Assembly: GCA_045616945.1 (NCBI GenBank)
Contig: JAZLHR010000082.1
Coordinates: forward strand, 1-14,478
Length of the DNA stretch: 14,478 bases
Source of the DNA: UBA6987 sp045616945
GTDB taxonomy: Bacteria; Bacillota; Clostridia; Lachnospirales; Lachnospiraceae
Reading direction: 5' to 3'
The notes under the pieces were generated by a model that saw only the letters and a list, made by a program, of their open reading frames with translations, was not told where the DNA came from and searched no databases. Shown here piece after piece: positions 6,997 to 14,467 of the stretch. The position numbers and the translations under genes are program-made. The number at the start of each line of letters is the position of its first letter. The first letter of the stretch is position 1.

Positions 6997-7758
6997 TTAT
7001 CGATCCTCAGTCTGCTTCCGGCCGTAAGCCTCCGCAGCCTTCACGAAAGCCCGCAGGATCCCCTGCTGTGCTTCGGAGTCGTACATGCATTCCGGATGCC
7101 ACTGGATACACATGGCAAAACGGTCACCGATTTTTTCCGCAGCCTCGATCACCCCGTCCGAAACGGCTGACGCGACAGCCTTCCATCCGGGCGCCGCATT
7201 TCTGATCGCCTGATGGTGGAAGGAATTGGTCCCGATGATCTCCTGACCGAAGATCTCATACAGACGGCTGCCCGCCTCGATCTTCACTTCATGGGAAGGA
7301 TAATTCCGCGGGAACATGCTCAGGCGGTGTTCCTCCTTGCCGTCCGTTTTCAGGTCGGTAATCAGATCTCCGCCCTCGGCGACATTGATGATCTGGCAGC
7401 CGCGGCAGATCCCGAGGATGGGCATTTCCGTATGCTTCATCACATAACGGATCAGGGCAAACTCCGCCGCGTCCCGGCGCACCGACACAGGCGTATTCGT
7501 GCTTTTGACCCGCTGCCCGAAAAAGGCCGGGTCGATATCATAGCCGCCGGAAAGCAGTACGCCGTCCAGCCGGCCGACCAGCTCCTCCATCAGTTCGGGT
7601 GTATGATAGTTCGGCAAGATCACGGGGATCCCTCCCGCATTTTCAACAGCCGCAATATATGCATCGCCGAGGGAATGGGTCTCGGCAGGCACGAAGGGCG
7701 CCGCCAGGTTATTTTCGGAGCATGCGATACCGCAGCTGATACCGATTAAAGGTTTCAT
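6997..7758 (-). CDS. Gamma-glutamyl-GABA hydrolase family (peptidase C26), copy 1
   Basis: Class-I glutamine-amidotransferase-like hydrolase (253 aa) of the PuuD group, cytosolic, predicted to cleave a gamma-glutamyl amide or peptide. The family start KPLIGISCG and the oxyanion block DGVLLSGGYDIDP (65-77) are present. The nucleophile elbow GICRGCQ carries C118, with the partner H221 in QWHPE and E223, which completes a Cys-His-Glu triad. The exact substrate cannot be read from sequence; other family members act on different gamma-glutamyl compounds. The GGAGGAG site lies five bases before ATG 7758. It is a close, gap-free paralogue of the gene directly upstream, 80 bp away, and was therefore probably formed by tandem duplication. 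Confidence 0.92.
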   Translation of the reverse strand: MKPLIGISCGIACSENNLAAPFVPAETHSLGDAYIAAVENAGGIPVILPNYHTPELMEELVGRLDGVLLSGGYDIDPAFFGQRVKSTNTPVSVRRDAAEFALIRYVMKHTEMPILGICRGCQIINVAEGGDLITDLKTDGKEEHRLSMFPRNYPSHEVKIEAGSRLYEIFGQEIIGTNSFHHQAIRNAAPGWKAVASAVSDGVIEAAEKIGDRFAMCIQWHPECMYDSEAQQGILRAFVKAAEAYGRKQTEDR

Positions 7759-7838
7759 TTTTTCTCCTCCGGGCCGATACGGTCCGTATGATTATATTCT
7801 GTTCAGCGTGCTTCCGCATTTCGCCGCACGCATTTCGA

Positions 7839-8582
7839 TCATTGCTTTGCCCTCTTCGCCGCATCCACAAAGGCGCGGAAAAGCGCCTGCTCGGCATCCG
7901 TATCATACATGGCTTCGGGATGCCACTGCACACAGACGGCAAAGCGCTCCCCGGGCTTTTCTACGGCTTCGATCACGCCGTCTGCCGCAGATACGGCAGT
8001 CACCTTCCAACCCGGCGCCGTTTCACGGATCGCCTGATGGTGGAAAGAATTCGTGCGGATCTCCGCCTCACCGAAAATATCCGCCAAACGGCTGCCGGAC
8101 TCCAGCTTCACCCCATGGGCCGGATAGTTGCGGGGATACAGGTTCAGTCTGTGCTCCCCTTTGCCGACCGAGCGAAGGTCCTGGATCAGGCTGCCGCCCT
8201 CTGCCACATTCACCAGCTGAGCCCCCCGGCAGATCCCGAGCACGGGCAGCTGCGTACGGTTCATGACATATTTGACTAAAGCCATCCCGGCCGCATCGCA
8301 GCGGACAGAGACCGGTCCTGCGGTACCGGCGACCGGCTCGCCGTACAGGGCAGGGTCGATATCAAAACCGCCGGAAAGGAGCACACCGTCCAGACGGCTG
8401 ACGGCTTCTTCCATCAAAGAAGGATCACGGAAGGAAGGCAGGATCATGGGAATACCGCCGGCTTTTTCCACAGCAGCGACATAGCTGTCGCCTAAAAGAT
8501 GATACTCCTCCGGGACAAACGTGAATTCCGCATTTGCCTCGCAGCAGGATAACAAACTGGTGATACCGATGACCGGTCTCAT
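7839..8582 (-). CDS. Gamma-glutamyl-GABA hydrolase family (peptidase C26), copy 2
   Basis: Paralogue of the next gene (247 aa), colinear with it without gaps over nearly the whole length and perhaps 60 percent identical by eye. It keeps C118 in GICRGAQ, H221 and E223 in QWHPE, and shared blocks such as NSFHHQAIR and PRNYP. The differences cluster at 9-27, at 82-95 (a loop after the DIDP motif) and at A121 versus C121 beside the nucleophile, which suggests altered substrate preference. It is the first gene of the predicted operon, with AAGGAGGAAG six bases before ATG 8582 and a leader and promoter upstream. A gamma-glutamyl-GABA role by analogy to PuuD is possible, but no putrescine pathway gene is nearby. 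Confidence 0.92.
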   Translation of the reverse strand: MRPVIGITSLLSCCEANAEFTFVPEEYHLLGDSYVAAVEKAGGIPMILPSFRDPSLMEEAVSRLDGVLLSGGFDIDPALYGEPVAGTAGPVSVRCDAAGMALVKYVMNRTQLPVLGICRGAQLVNVAEGGSLIQDLRSVGKGEHRLNLYPRNYPAHGVKLESGSRLADIFGEAEIRTNSFHHQAIRETAPGWKVTAVSAADGVIEAVEKPGERFAVCVQWHPEAMYDTDAEQALFRAFVDAAKRAKQ

Positions 8583-8707
8583 ATGCGCTTCCTCCTTTTT
8601 TCAGCAGCCTGAATCAGGCAGCCGGCCTCTTCCGGCCATGTGAATCGCTGTACCGAAAGCAGCCTTGTTTTTCATATATCCGCTTTCCGTGCCGCCGGAA
8701 AGCCTGC
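8583..8707 (-). promoter_or_regulatory. Structured 5' leader of the hydrolase-azlCD operon
   Basis: About 125 nt separate the predicted transcription start from the first gene. The leader holds a perfect GCTTTCCG/CGGAAAGC hairpin at its 5' end (8682-8689 with 8696-8703), a GCCGG/CCGGC hairpin (8621-8636) and a GCCTGA-T-TCAGGC dyad just before the ribosome site (about 8608-8620). No T-run marks a terminator, so transcriptional attenuation is not evident. No riboswitch class was recognised. Confidence 0.4.
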
Positions 8708-8713
8708 TTCTGT

Positions 8714-8742
8714 ATGATACATAGTAACGGGAAATAATTCAA
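8714..8742 (-). promoter_or_regulatory. Promoter of the hydrolase-azlCD operon
   Basis: On the minus strand -35 TTGAAT (8737-8742) and -10 TATCAT (8714-8719) are separated by exactly 17 bp, a good match to a housekeeping sigma-70/SigA promoter. It is the best candidate to drive the five minus-strand genes down to azlD. Confidence 0.6.
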
Positions 8743-8832
8743 CACCTGCTTGCCTGATCGGCCGTTTTTTTGTCTGTTTTTTTCTTTACCCGGCTGTTTC
8801 ACGGTCATTTCTTGGGGATGATTCGCTCCTGA

Positions 8833-9057
8833 AAATCTGCCGGACAGCAAAAACAGCCGGGCCTTTTTGCTGACTGCCTTACAGGTATGAATGAACAGGC
8901 AGAGAAGATGTTCTTTCAGCTGGTCAATGAACTGTCAGAAAGAGACGGCATCACTGAAACACTTATGGCAAGAGATCAAATGCTTTGGGTGCGGCAGATA
9001 AACGCTGTGCGCAGCATAGCTGCAGAAACTGTAAATAATGAACTGATATTCAGATAA
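8833..9057 (+). pseudogene. tnpV: Remnant of transposon protein TnpV (C-terminal part)
   Basis: The plus-strand frame from 8833, just after a TGA at 8830-8832, to the TAA at 9055-9057 resembles the C-terminal half of TnpV, a small protein of Clostridial transposons and integrative elements. Recognisable blocks are PGLFADCL, the MNEQAEKMFFQLV helix, and DGITETL followed by DQMLWVRQIN and the end VNNELIFR. The first half of TnpV is absent, and the segment between LFADCL and MNEQAEK looks deleted by roughly ten residues. A 56-codon frame from ATG 8887 remains open but has no convincing ribosome site. No other transposon gene lies nearby. It is too short and truncated to be functional, so I call it a relic; recognition is from memory of the family. 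Confidence 0.72.
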
Positions 9058-9061
9058 AGAA

Positions 9062-9092
9062 GAGGTCCATAGGTTTACGCCTGTCGGACCTC
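9062..9092 (+). terminator. Stem-loop just after the tnpV remnant
   Basis: GAGGTCC (9062-9068) and GGACCTC (9086-9092) pair perfectly, with an inner AGG/CCT closing a TTTACG loop. It begins four bases after the TAA of tnpV. The T-run is delayed (9109-9116), so termination efficiency is uncertain; it may be the original end of the mobile-element gene. Confidence 0.45.
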
Positions 9093-9113
9093 CTGTTCAT
9101 ATAAAAGCATTTT

Positions 9114-9156
9114 TTTATTAAAAAAGGCGATGCGCCCGTCGGAGTGTATCGCCTTT
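9114..9156 (-). terminator. Rho-independent terminator of the surface protein gene
   Basis: Read on the minus strand, AAAGGCGAT (9148-9156) pairs with ATCGCCTTT (9123-9131) as a 9-bp stem, extended by two further pairs, and is followed directly by a T-rich run (TTTTTT-AA-T, then A/T). It lies about 45 bp past the stop codon at 9201-9203 and is the clearest terminator in the window. Confidence 0.85.
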
Positions 9157-9200
9157 CCGAAGACAGCTGCCTGAATGCCGCTGTCCTTATTGTTTACGTG

Positions 9201-12200
9201 TTATCTTGTCACTTTTTTCTTCCTTTCGATCATGCCCACAAGCACTCCAGCCGCGCTGATCGCGGTAAGGCTTACCCAAAGGGCAATATCATAGGGGTCT
9301 CCGGCCTTCGGAGAAGGCCTATCCGGCTCTTCATCTCCTCCGCCAGCCTCATCCGGCGTAAAGGTCCAGGTACCGACTATTTCCGTGTCTCCGGTGATCG
9401 TATAGGAAGTCTTTTTCCAGCTGAAGGACCAGGTGCCGGGAACGTCATTGCCGTTCTCATCCTTTGCGGTTCCCTGAACGGAAGTCAGCGCCTGCGGCGT
9501 AACCACGTCGCCGTAAGGATGTCTGCTGTTGTCTGCCGGAGTCACGCTGTCATCCGGCAGTCCCCAGGTCTCATCCGATTCAACGGTGTATGTGACAGCG
9601 TACGTATCCGGCGTAAAGGTCCACTTGCCATACACGGTCGTATCGGCAGTGATCTGACTTACCGTGTCGGTAAATTTCGTATAATCACCGCTCGTTTCGG
9701 ACCAGCCCTCTTCCGGAGCAAAGGTCCAGGTTCCCGGAATTCCGCTGTCATCCTTGCCGGTAGAAGTATTCCACTCGGTTTCCGGCTGAGCATTCAGAAC
9801 CACAAGGCGTCCGGCTCGGAGACCGCTTACATTCTCCGGAACAACACTGTCTGCGGGGATTCCGTAGTTTGCATCGCCGGCCACGCTATAGCTAAGGGTG
9901 TAAACCTTTTCCCACTGTGCATAAAGTACCCTATTCGCATTTACTGTCAGGGTGCTGCGGCCCTCGATCTGCGGATAGAGCCACTGACCCGATCCGTCTG
10001 CCTGTGTGTTCCAACCGACGAAGCGGCAGCCGTCATTGGTGAACATGCAGGAAGGCGTTTCGTATTCCTCGCCGGGTGCGAAGGCTTTCAGTACATATTC
10101 GTAGTCTCCACTGCCGTTATTAGCGTCCAATACCACGCAGAAGCCGGACCAGATGGACTTGATGCCGTAAACATCATCGACGCCGCCATTGTCTGCTGCA
10201 AGAAGATACATATTGTTGTTTTCCGGACAGATCTTGATTCCTTCTTCGCGGCTATAGCGATCATTAGGAGTATTACTTGAATGATTCATCATTGCATCGA
10301 TATACCAGCCATCATATGGAACATCGAAGGATGTACCCTCTTTAGGCTCATACCCTTCTATCAAATCGAAGATAAAAGAATTGTCTTTCTCTCCGGGAAC
10401 ATAGGTCCGTGGATCCTGAGTGGCGTACATTTCTGCCAAATGATACTTTTCTGTAGAAATATCATCGCCCCAGAGGCCGGCATCGTTGCCGTAGACCATG
10501 CCTGCTTTGAAATATTGAGGATCCGTCGGGTAGCTGATTTCTACGCCTCCGCCGTATCCGTCCGCATGATTGCTGAAGATCTTGCCGCCTGTAACGGTAA
10601 GCGTATATTGACATGTAAAGCCGATACCGCCGCCATTTCTTTCGCAGCTGTTATGATGGATGCTGAAATTATCATTCATGAAAATATCGCCATCGATCCA
10701 GACACCGCCGCCGTCATTTTCGGAATGGTTATAGCATATCTCCACGTTGTCGTTTATTTCGCCGTCACAGGCAAAATAAACTCCGCCGCCGCAATAGCAT
10801 GAATAGTTATTCGAGATCAGTGTATTACCTCTGATAACGGCGTATTTTCCTCTCAAACGCACTCCACCGCCACCGTAATTGGGGCTAAGTAACTTTTGTT
10901 CATCTACTGAATTATTCGTGATAATGCAATCGACGATATCCGTTTCAATTCCGTTTGACCGGATTCCACTATTATGGTTTCCCGTGAAGGTACATCTGTC
11001 GACAGATACGATACTATTGTTATTGTCAATATTTACACCGGCGCCATTATTATCGATAAAACGGCTTCGATACAGCTTTATCGTTGAGGTTTCAGCCTTG
11101 GACATATAGATATTCGGACAATAAATACCGTCCTCCAAGTTGTTCTGTACGGTGCAGTTGTTCATGGTAAGATCTGCGCCGGGCTGAACGTGTACAGCTT
11201 CGTACATGTCAGTGCCTTCAACATTTCTTCCGTCTATGAGCAGATCATCCGCAATAAGAGCGGCGCCCTCATCCACCTGAAGAAGTATTCCGAAATAGGT
11301 ATCCGGTCTTATGAGTCCGTGACCGTCTCCGAGAAGGAGCAGGTCGTATTTTACTTCGATAAGTCCGGAAACTTCGATATCGGCACCCAGCTGGATCTCC
11401 GGAAGCTTTGCATCCAGCGCTTCCTGCAATTCCTCGAAGCTGTTTACTATTTTGCTCGGATATTTTGCATTCAGGACAGTATCCTTTTCCACTGCGTCAC
11501 CGGCGGATACCATTGCGTTAGTAGCCTCATCCATCCAGCCGACAAAGCCTGCATCGGAGCACTCGAAGCCTTCCAGGCTTCCGAAGCTCGTTCCCGCAGC
11601 CACGTTTTCCGCAGTACCGGCTGTAACGCCGTTTTTCATAAAGGTCACCGTATATTTCTCTGCAGGAGCAAAGACCGCGGTAAGCGTAATATCCGAATTG
11701 ATTACGTCGTCGGCTGCCGCAAGAGATCCGTCTTCCTTCTGCCAGCCCGTGAAGCCGGTTCTTCCGTCACAGGAAGTAAAGCCGGAGAAAGCAGACAGCT
11801 TTGTTCCGACAGACTTTATTTCCTTCGTGGACGCGCCGTCACATACCCACGTTACGGCCGCATTGATCTGTACGGGGTCAGGCTCTTCATCTGTGTCCTC
11901 GATCCAGCTTGCGGTAAGAATAAGCTCGGCACTGTTGATTTCCGAAAAAACGGTATCTGCTGCATATCTGTTGCCGTCCGCATCTACCCAGCCCCACCAG
12001 AGATAATTTCCTTCGGGAGCTTCCGGCGTCTGCGGCCAGCGCGGAGCAGTGCTGTTGTAGGTTACGCTTACTCTGTCTGTCTCTTCACCGTCCGCAATGA
12101 ATACGAGTTCTATGATGTCCGGAAGGATCTTCACTACGTTCGCGCCTGTCTCTGCCCAATCGGCAGGATCGGCATGGTAGCTGTTTTTGATGACAACACA

Positions 12201-14330
12201 GGAAAGAGTTCCGTCGATGGCTTTGCCGTCCGTTCCTCCGGTAAAGGTACCGCCGGAAAGCGTTACGGAAGATCCATCATAGGCATAAAGAGCTGCCTTA
12301 CCGTCCCCGCCGTTAAAACTGCCGCTTTGAATATTTACCACACCGCCGGACCCAACTTGCAAAACAGATTCAAGAGCATAAAACTCAGCATTCTTTATGT
12401 CCAGCCGTCCGTAAATCTCATCAAAACAATACCCATAATAACCCGAAGCAGTATACTTTCCGCCGTTGATGGTAACAGTACTGCCGCTTTCTATAGAATA
12501 TATGATCGTTTCGGGGGCAGTATATACACCATTGTTGATAATAATCGATGAACCGCTGTGTGCGTATTCAATAATACTGCTATTAGCAACAATAATATTC
12601 GCATTCTCTATCGTTATATCACCGTAATTGTCCCATACGATACCGTAGTACAGATCGAAATTTCCGTCCTTTACGGTAACAGTCCCCTTATTATTGTCAA
12701 CCAATTCTTCAGTTACCATGCCATCGCCTGCGGTGTTTTCCACAGTAACGGAGCCATAGTTTTGGTCACAAAAATACCATTCCTCGTTCTTTACGTCCGC
12801 ATTCTTAAGAGTAAGTCCGCAGCCGGCTCCTATTGTTTCAAATACGCTGCAGTCCGGTGCCGAAAGCGTATAGCCGTTGAAATCCATGGTAATGCTTCTT
12901 GCACCATCCAGGATCATGGCTGTCGATACTTCCGCATCCCTTACAAGGATCACGGTGTCGCCGTCTGCGGCAGCATTTACCGCTCCTTCCACAGTGTTAT
13001 ATTCATCGTCTCCGATGACCGCCACCGTATCGGGCATAAACTCGCCTCTTAAAAGGAGATAGATGGTGCCCTCAGTCGTGGTAAGAGTAAGCAGGTTTTC
13101 GCCGAAGCTGGCGTTCTTCTGTATTACCCAGTTGCTTCCATCCCGGGAAGCAGACACTGCTACCGTATTGGATACGTCTATGCTGCTGCAGTCGGAAGCA
13201 TCATAAGAAGCGCCGCAGGCAGCAAAAATATCGGAAAGCAGAACGCTGTCTGCCCCGTCCAATTTATATGTAAGGCACTCTCCGATGATTACCTGCTGCG
13301 CACCCGCCGTTATTCCGTCCGCAGGGATACAGGCGGAACCGGAAGGAATGGTGATCCCGCCGAAATAGGAAGGATCATCCGAATTGAAAGCGGGGTATCC
13401 GTCAGGACCGACAAAAATACCCTCGGAAATCGTTAGATCTGCCGATCCGGAAAGATAAACCGCAGCACCTCCATACTCCGGGTCAGAGCCGGTATAGGTG
13501 CCTCCGTTGATCTCCACATGGCAACCTTCATAAAGACATAACGCACGATACTTCGCGTTTATGGTTACATCATTCAGGATAATCTTTCCGGGAAGATCGG
13601 AACAGAATCCATCATTACCGGTAATGGTGAACGTTCCTCCGTTGATGGTCACCTTGTCCTCATCTGTCTCCATTCCGAAAATGATTTCATCTTTGGATGT
13701 ATACGTGCCTCCGTTTATCTCAACATAACCGGCTTCGTAGATGTAGCCGACGATATAGCAATCGGAAACCACTTCGGAATCATTGATCTCTACCGTTCCG
13801 TAATTATCGTATACAAGCGCGTATTCAACTATGTAACTTCCACCGTTTACAGTTACACTTCCGTAATTGTAATCTACTAACTCATTGCATATTATGGATT
13901 CCCCGTCGGCTGCAGATGCAACAACAGAACCTTTGTTGGTTCCGACAAAGTAATACGAGGCCATGTCTATGGACGCATTGACCAACTTCAGGCCGGCATT
14001 TTCCCCTACATTAAACACGCCCCATTCACCGGAGTTACGATTAAAATCTTCCGATGCCGTCATCGTAAATCCGTTAAAATCCAGAGTCAAATTTATATTA
14101 TCTGGAATAGCGATGATATCTTCCGCACACACGTCCTTCTGGAGAACGATTGTATCGCCGTCGGATGCTGCCGCGACTGCGTCTGCCAGAGCAGAATACT
14201 CCGCGCTCCCGATGGCGGCTTCGCCAGTACCTCCGCTCGGCGCCGCAAGGGCCAAAACCGAAAATGCGTTCAGGATCATTACCGCTACAACAAAAGCAGC
14301 AGCAAATTTCCGCAATGCTCCTTTTCTCAT
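9201..14330 (-). CDS. Giant secreted surface protein with beta-helix, InlB-type and SHIRT-like repeats and an SPKAG sorting signal
   Basis: Length 1709 aa. A signal peptide covers residues 1-29 (cleavage near LALA-AP). Beta-helix block A (about 42-335) and block B (about 441-735) are homologous and offset by 399 residues. A linker (345-430), InlB/Flg_new-type repeats (about 740-957), a third beta-helix with NGGG/DGGG turns (961-1330) and another InlB-type repeat (1399-1470) follow. Two SHIRT-like repeats (1476-1574, 1575-1672), both ending near WTFTPD, precede the C-terminus. It ends with SPKAG (1673-1677), a hydrophobic helix (1681-1701) and an ERKKK tail, like a sortase substrate with A in place of T. 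I chose ATG 14330 because GAGGAG (14339-14344) lies eight bases upstream; the GTG three codons earlier sits inside that site. Likely an adhesin or stalk; ligand unknown. Confidence 0.93.
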   Translation of the reverse strand: MRKGALRKFAAAFVVAVMILNAFSVLALAAPSGGTGEAAIGSAEYSALADAVAAASDGDTIVLQKDVCAEDIIAIPDNINLTLDFNGFTMTASEDFNRNSGEWGVFNVGENAGLKLVNASIDMASYYFVGTNKGSVVASAADGESIICNELVDYNYGSVTVNGGSYIVEYALVYDNYGTVEINDSEVVSDCYIVGYIYEAGYVEINGGTYTSKDEIIFGMETDEDKVTINGGTFTITGNDGFCSDLPGKIILNDVTINAKYRALCLYEGCHVEINGGTYTGSDPEYGGAAVYLSGSADLTISEGIFVGPDGYPAFNSDDPSYFGGITIPSGSACIPADGITAGAQQVIIGECLTYKLDGADSVLLSDIFAACGASYDASDCSSIDVSNTVAVSASRDGSNWVIQKNASFGENLLTLTTTEGTIYLLLRGEFMPDTVAVIGDDEYNTVEGAVNAAADGDTVILVRDAEVSTAMILDGARSITMDFNGYTLSAPDCSVFETIGAGCGLTLKNADVKNEEWYFCDQNYGSVTVENTAGDGMVTEELVDNNKGTVTVKDGNFDLYYGIVWDNYGDITIENANIIVANSSIIEYAHSGSSIIINNGVYTAPETIIYSIESGSTVTINGGKYTASGYYGYCFDEIYGRLDIKNAEFYALESVLQVGSGGVVNIQSGSFNGGDGKAALYAYDGSSVTLSGGTFTGGTDGKAIDGTLSCVVIKNSYHADPADWAETGANVVKILPDIIELVFIADGEETDRVSVTYNSTAPRWPQTPEAPEGNYLWWGWVDADGNRYAADTVFSEINSAELILTASWIEDTDEEPDPVQINAAVTWVCDGASTKEIKSVGTKLSAFSGFTSCDGRTGFTGWQKEDGSLAAADDVINSDITLTAVFAPAEKYTVTFMKNGVTAGTAENVAAGTSFGSLEGFECSDAGFVGWMDEATNAMVSAGDAVEKDTVLNAKYPSKIVNSFEELQEALDAKLPEIQLGADIEVSGLIEVKYDLLLLGDGHGLIRPDTYFGILLQVDEGAALIADDLLIDGRNVEGTDMYEAVHVQPGADLTMNNCTVQNNLEDGIYCPNIYMSKAETSTIKLYRSRFIDNNGAGVNIDNNNSIVSVDRCTFTGNHNSGIRSNGIETDIVDCIITNNSVDEQKLLSPNYGGGGVRLRGKYAVIRGNTLISNNYSCYCGGGVYFACDGEINDNVEICYNHSENDGGGVWIDGDIFMNDNFSIHHNSCERNGGGIGFTCQYTLTVTGGKIFSNHADGYGGGVEISYPTDPQYFKAGMVYGNDAGLWGDDISTEKYHLAEMYATQDPRTYVPGEKDNSFIFDLIEGYEPKEGTSFDVPYDGWYIDAMMNHSSNTPNDRYSREEGIKICPENNNMYLLAADNGGVDDVYGIKSIWSGFCVVLDANNGSGDYEYVLKAFAPGEEYETPSCMFTNDGCRFVGWNTQADGSGQWLYPQIEGRSTLTVNANRVLYAQWEKVYTLSYSVAGDANYGIPADSVVPENVSGLRAGRLVVLNAQPETEWNTSTGKDDSGIPGTWTFAPEEGWSETSGDYTKFTDTVSQITADTTVYGKWTFTPDTYAVTYTVESDETWGLPDDSVTPADNSRHPYGDVVTPQALTSVQGTAKDENGNDVPGTWSFSWKKTSYTITGDTEIVGTWTFTPDEAGGGDEEPDRPSPKAGDPYDIALWVSLTAISAAGVLVGMIERKKKVTR

Positions 14331-14346
14331 TCGTTGCACTCCTCGT

Positions 14347-14395
14347 ATTATAGTGTCATAGCCTTTTCTTTACCTTTTCTACAGGTTAGGCTATG
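14347..14395 (-). promoter_or_regulatory. TATAAT and hairpin directly upstream of the surface protein gene
   Basis: A perfect TATAAT (14347-14352, minus strand) lies only three bases from the ribosome site and has no good -35 at 16-18 bp (AGGTAA or similar). Upstream is a dyad CATAGCCT/AGGCTATG (14357-14364 with 14388-14395) with an inner ACCT/AGGT stem. As a promoter it would give a 5' leader of only about a dozen bases, so the TATAAT may be fortuitous and the dyad part of a longer leader or an operator. Confidence 0.3.
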
Positions 14396-14406
14396 CTGTT
14401 GAAGAT

Positions 14407-14467
14407 GCTGTGGATTGGTTTTGAACTCCTACCGCATTGACGGTTTCAGAAAGGCTCCAACCACAGC
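14407..14467 (-). other. Long imperfect hairpin upstream of the surface protein gene
   Basis: GCTGTGGATTGG (14407-14418) and CCAACCACAGC (14457-14467) are inverted repeats with one bulged base. They enclose TGAA/TTCA and ACCG-N6-CGGT pairs, so a nested fold of about 61 nt is possible 77-137 bp before the start codon. It may be a structured leader, a terminator-like remnant or a repeat. The minus strand here is also open as a short frame ending at a TAG at about 14384-14386, so it could be the end of another gene. Confidence 0.35.

Noticed and set aside
8614..8850. Minus-strand open frame of 78 codons before the hydrolase genes
   Set aside because: It overlaps the predicted promoter and leader, starts in the tnpV remnant, lacks a ribosome site and has basic low-complexity composition.
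9144..10280. Plus-strand open frame of 378 codons opposite the surface gene end
   Set aside because: It runs through the terminator hairpin and antisense to SHIRT-like and InlB-type repeats; no ribosome site and no family motif.
10530..10870. Recurring CCGCCGCC-type segments as a possible DNA repeat array or CRISPR
   Set aside because: They encode NGGG/DGGG turns of the third beta-helix at irregular spacing; no constant repeats with unique spacers are present.
11190..12551. Plus-strand open frame of 453 codons opposite the surface gene
   Set aside because: Antisense to repeated beta-helix and InlB-type coding sequence; long stop-free runs follow from the repeat codon use. No recognisable domain.
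14331..14339. GTG start three codons earlier for the surface protein
   Set aside because: This GTG overlaps the GAGGAG ribosome site, which is ideally spaced for ATG 14330.
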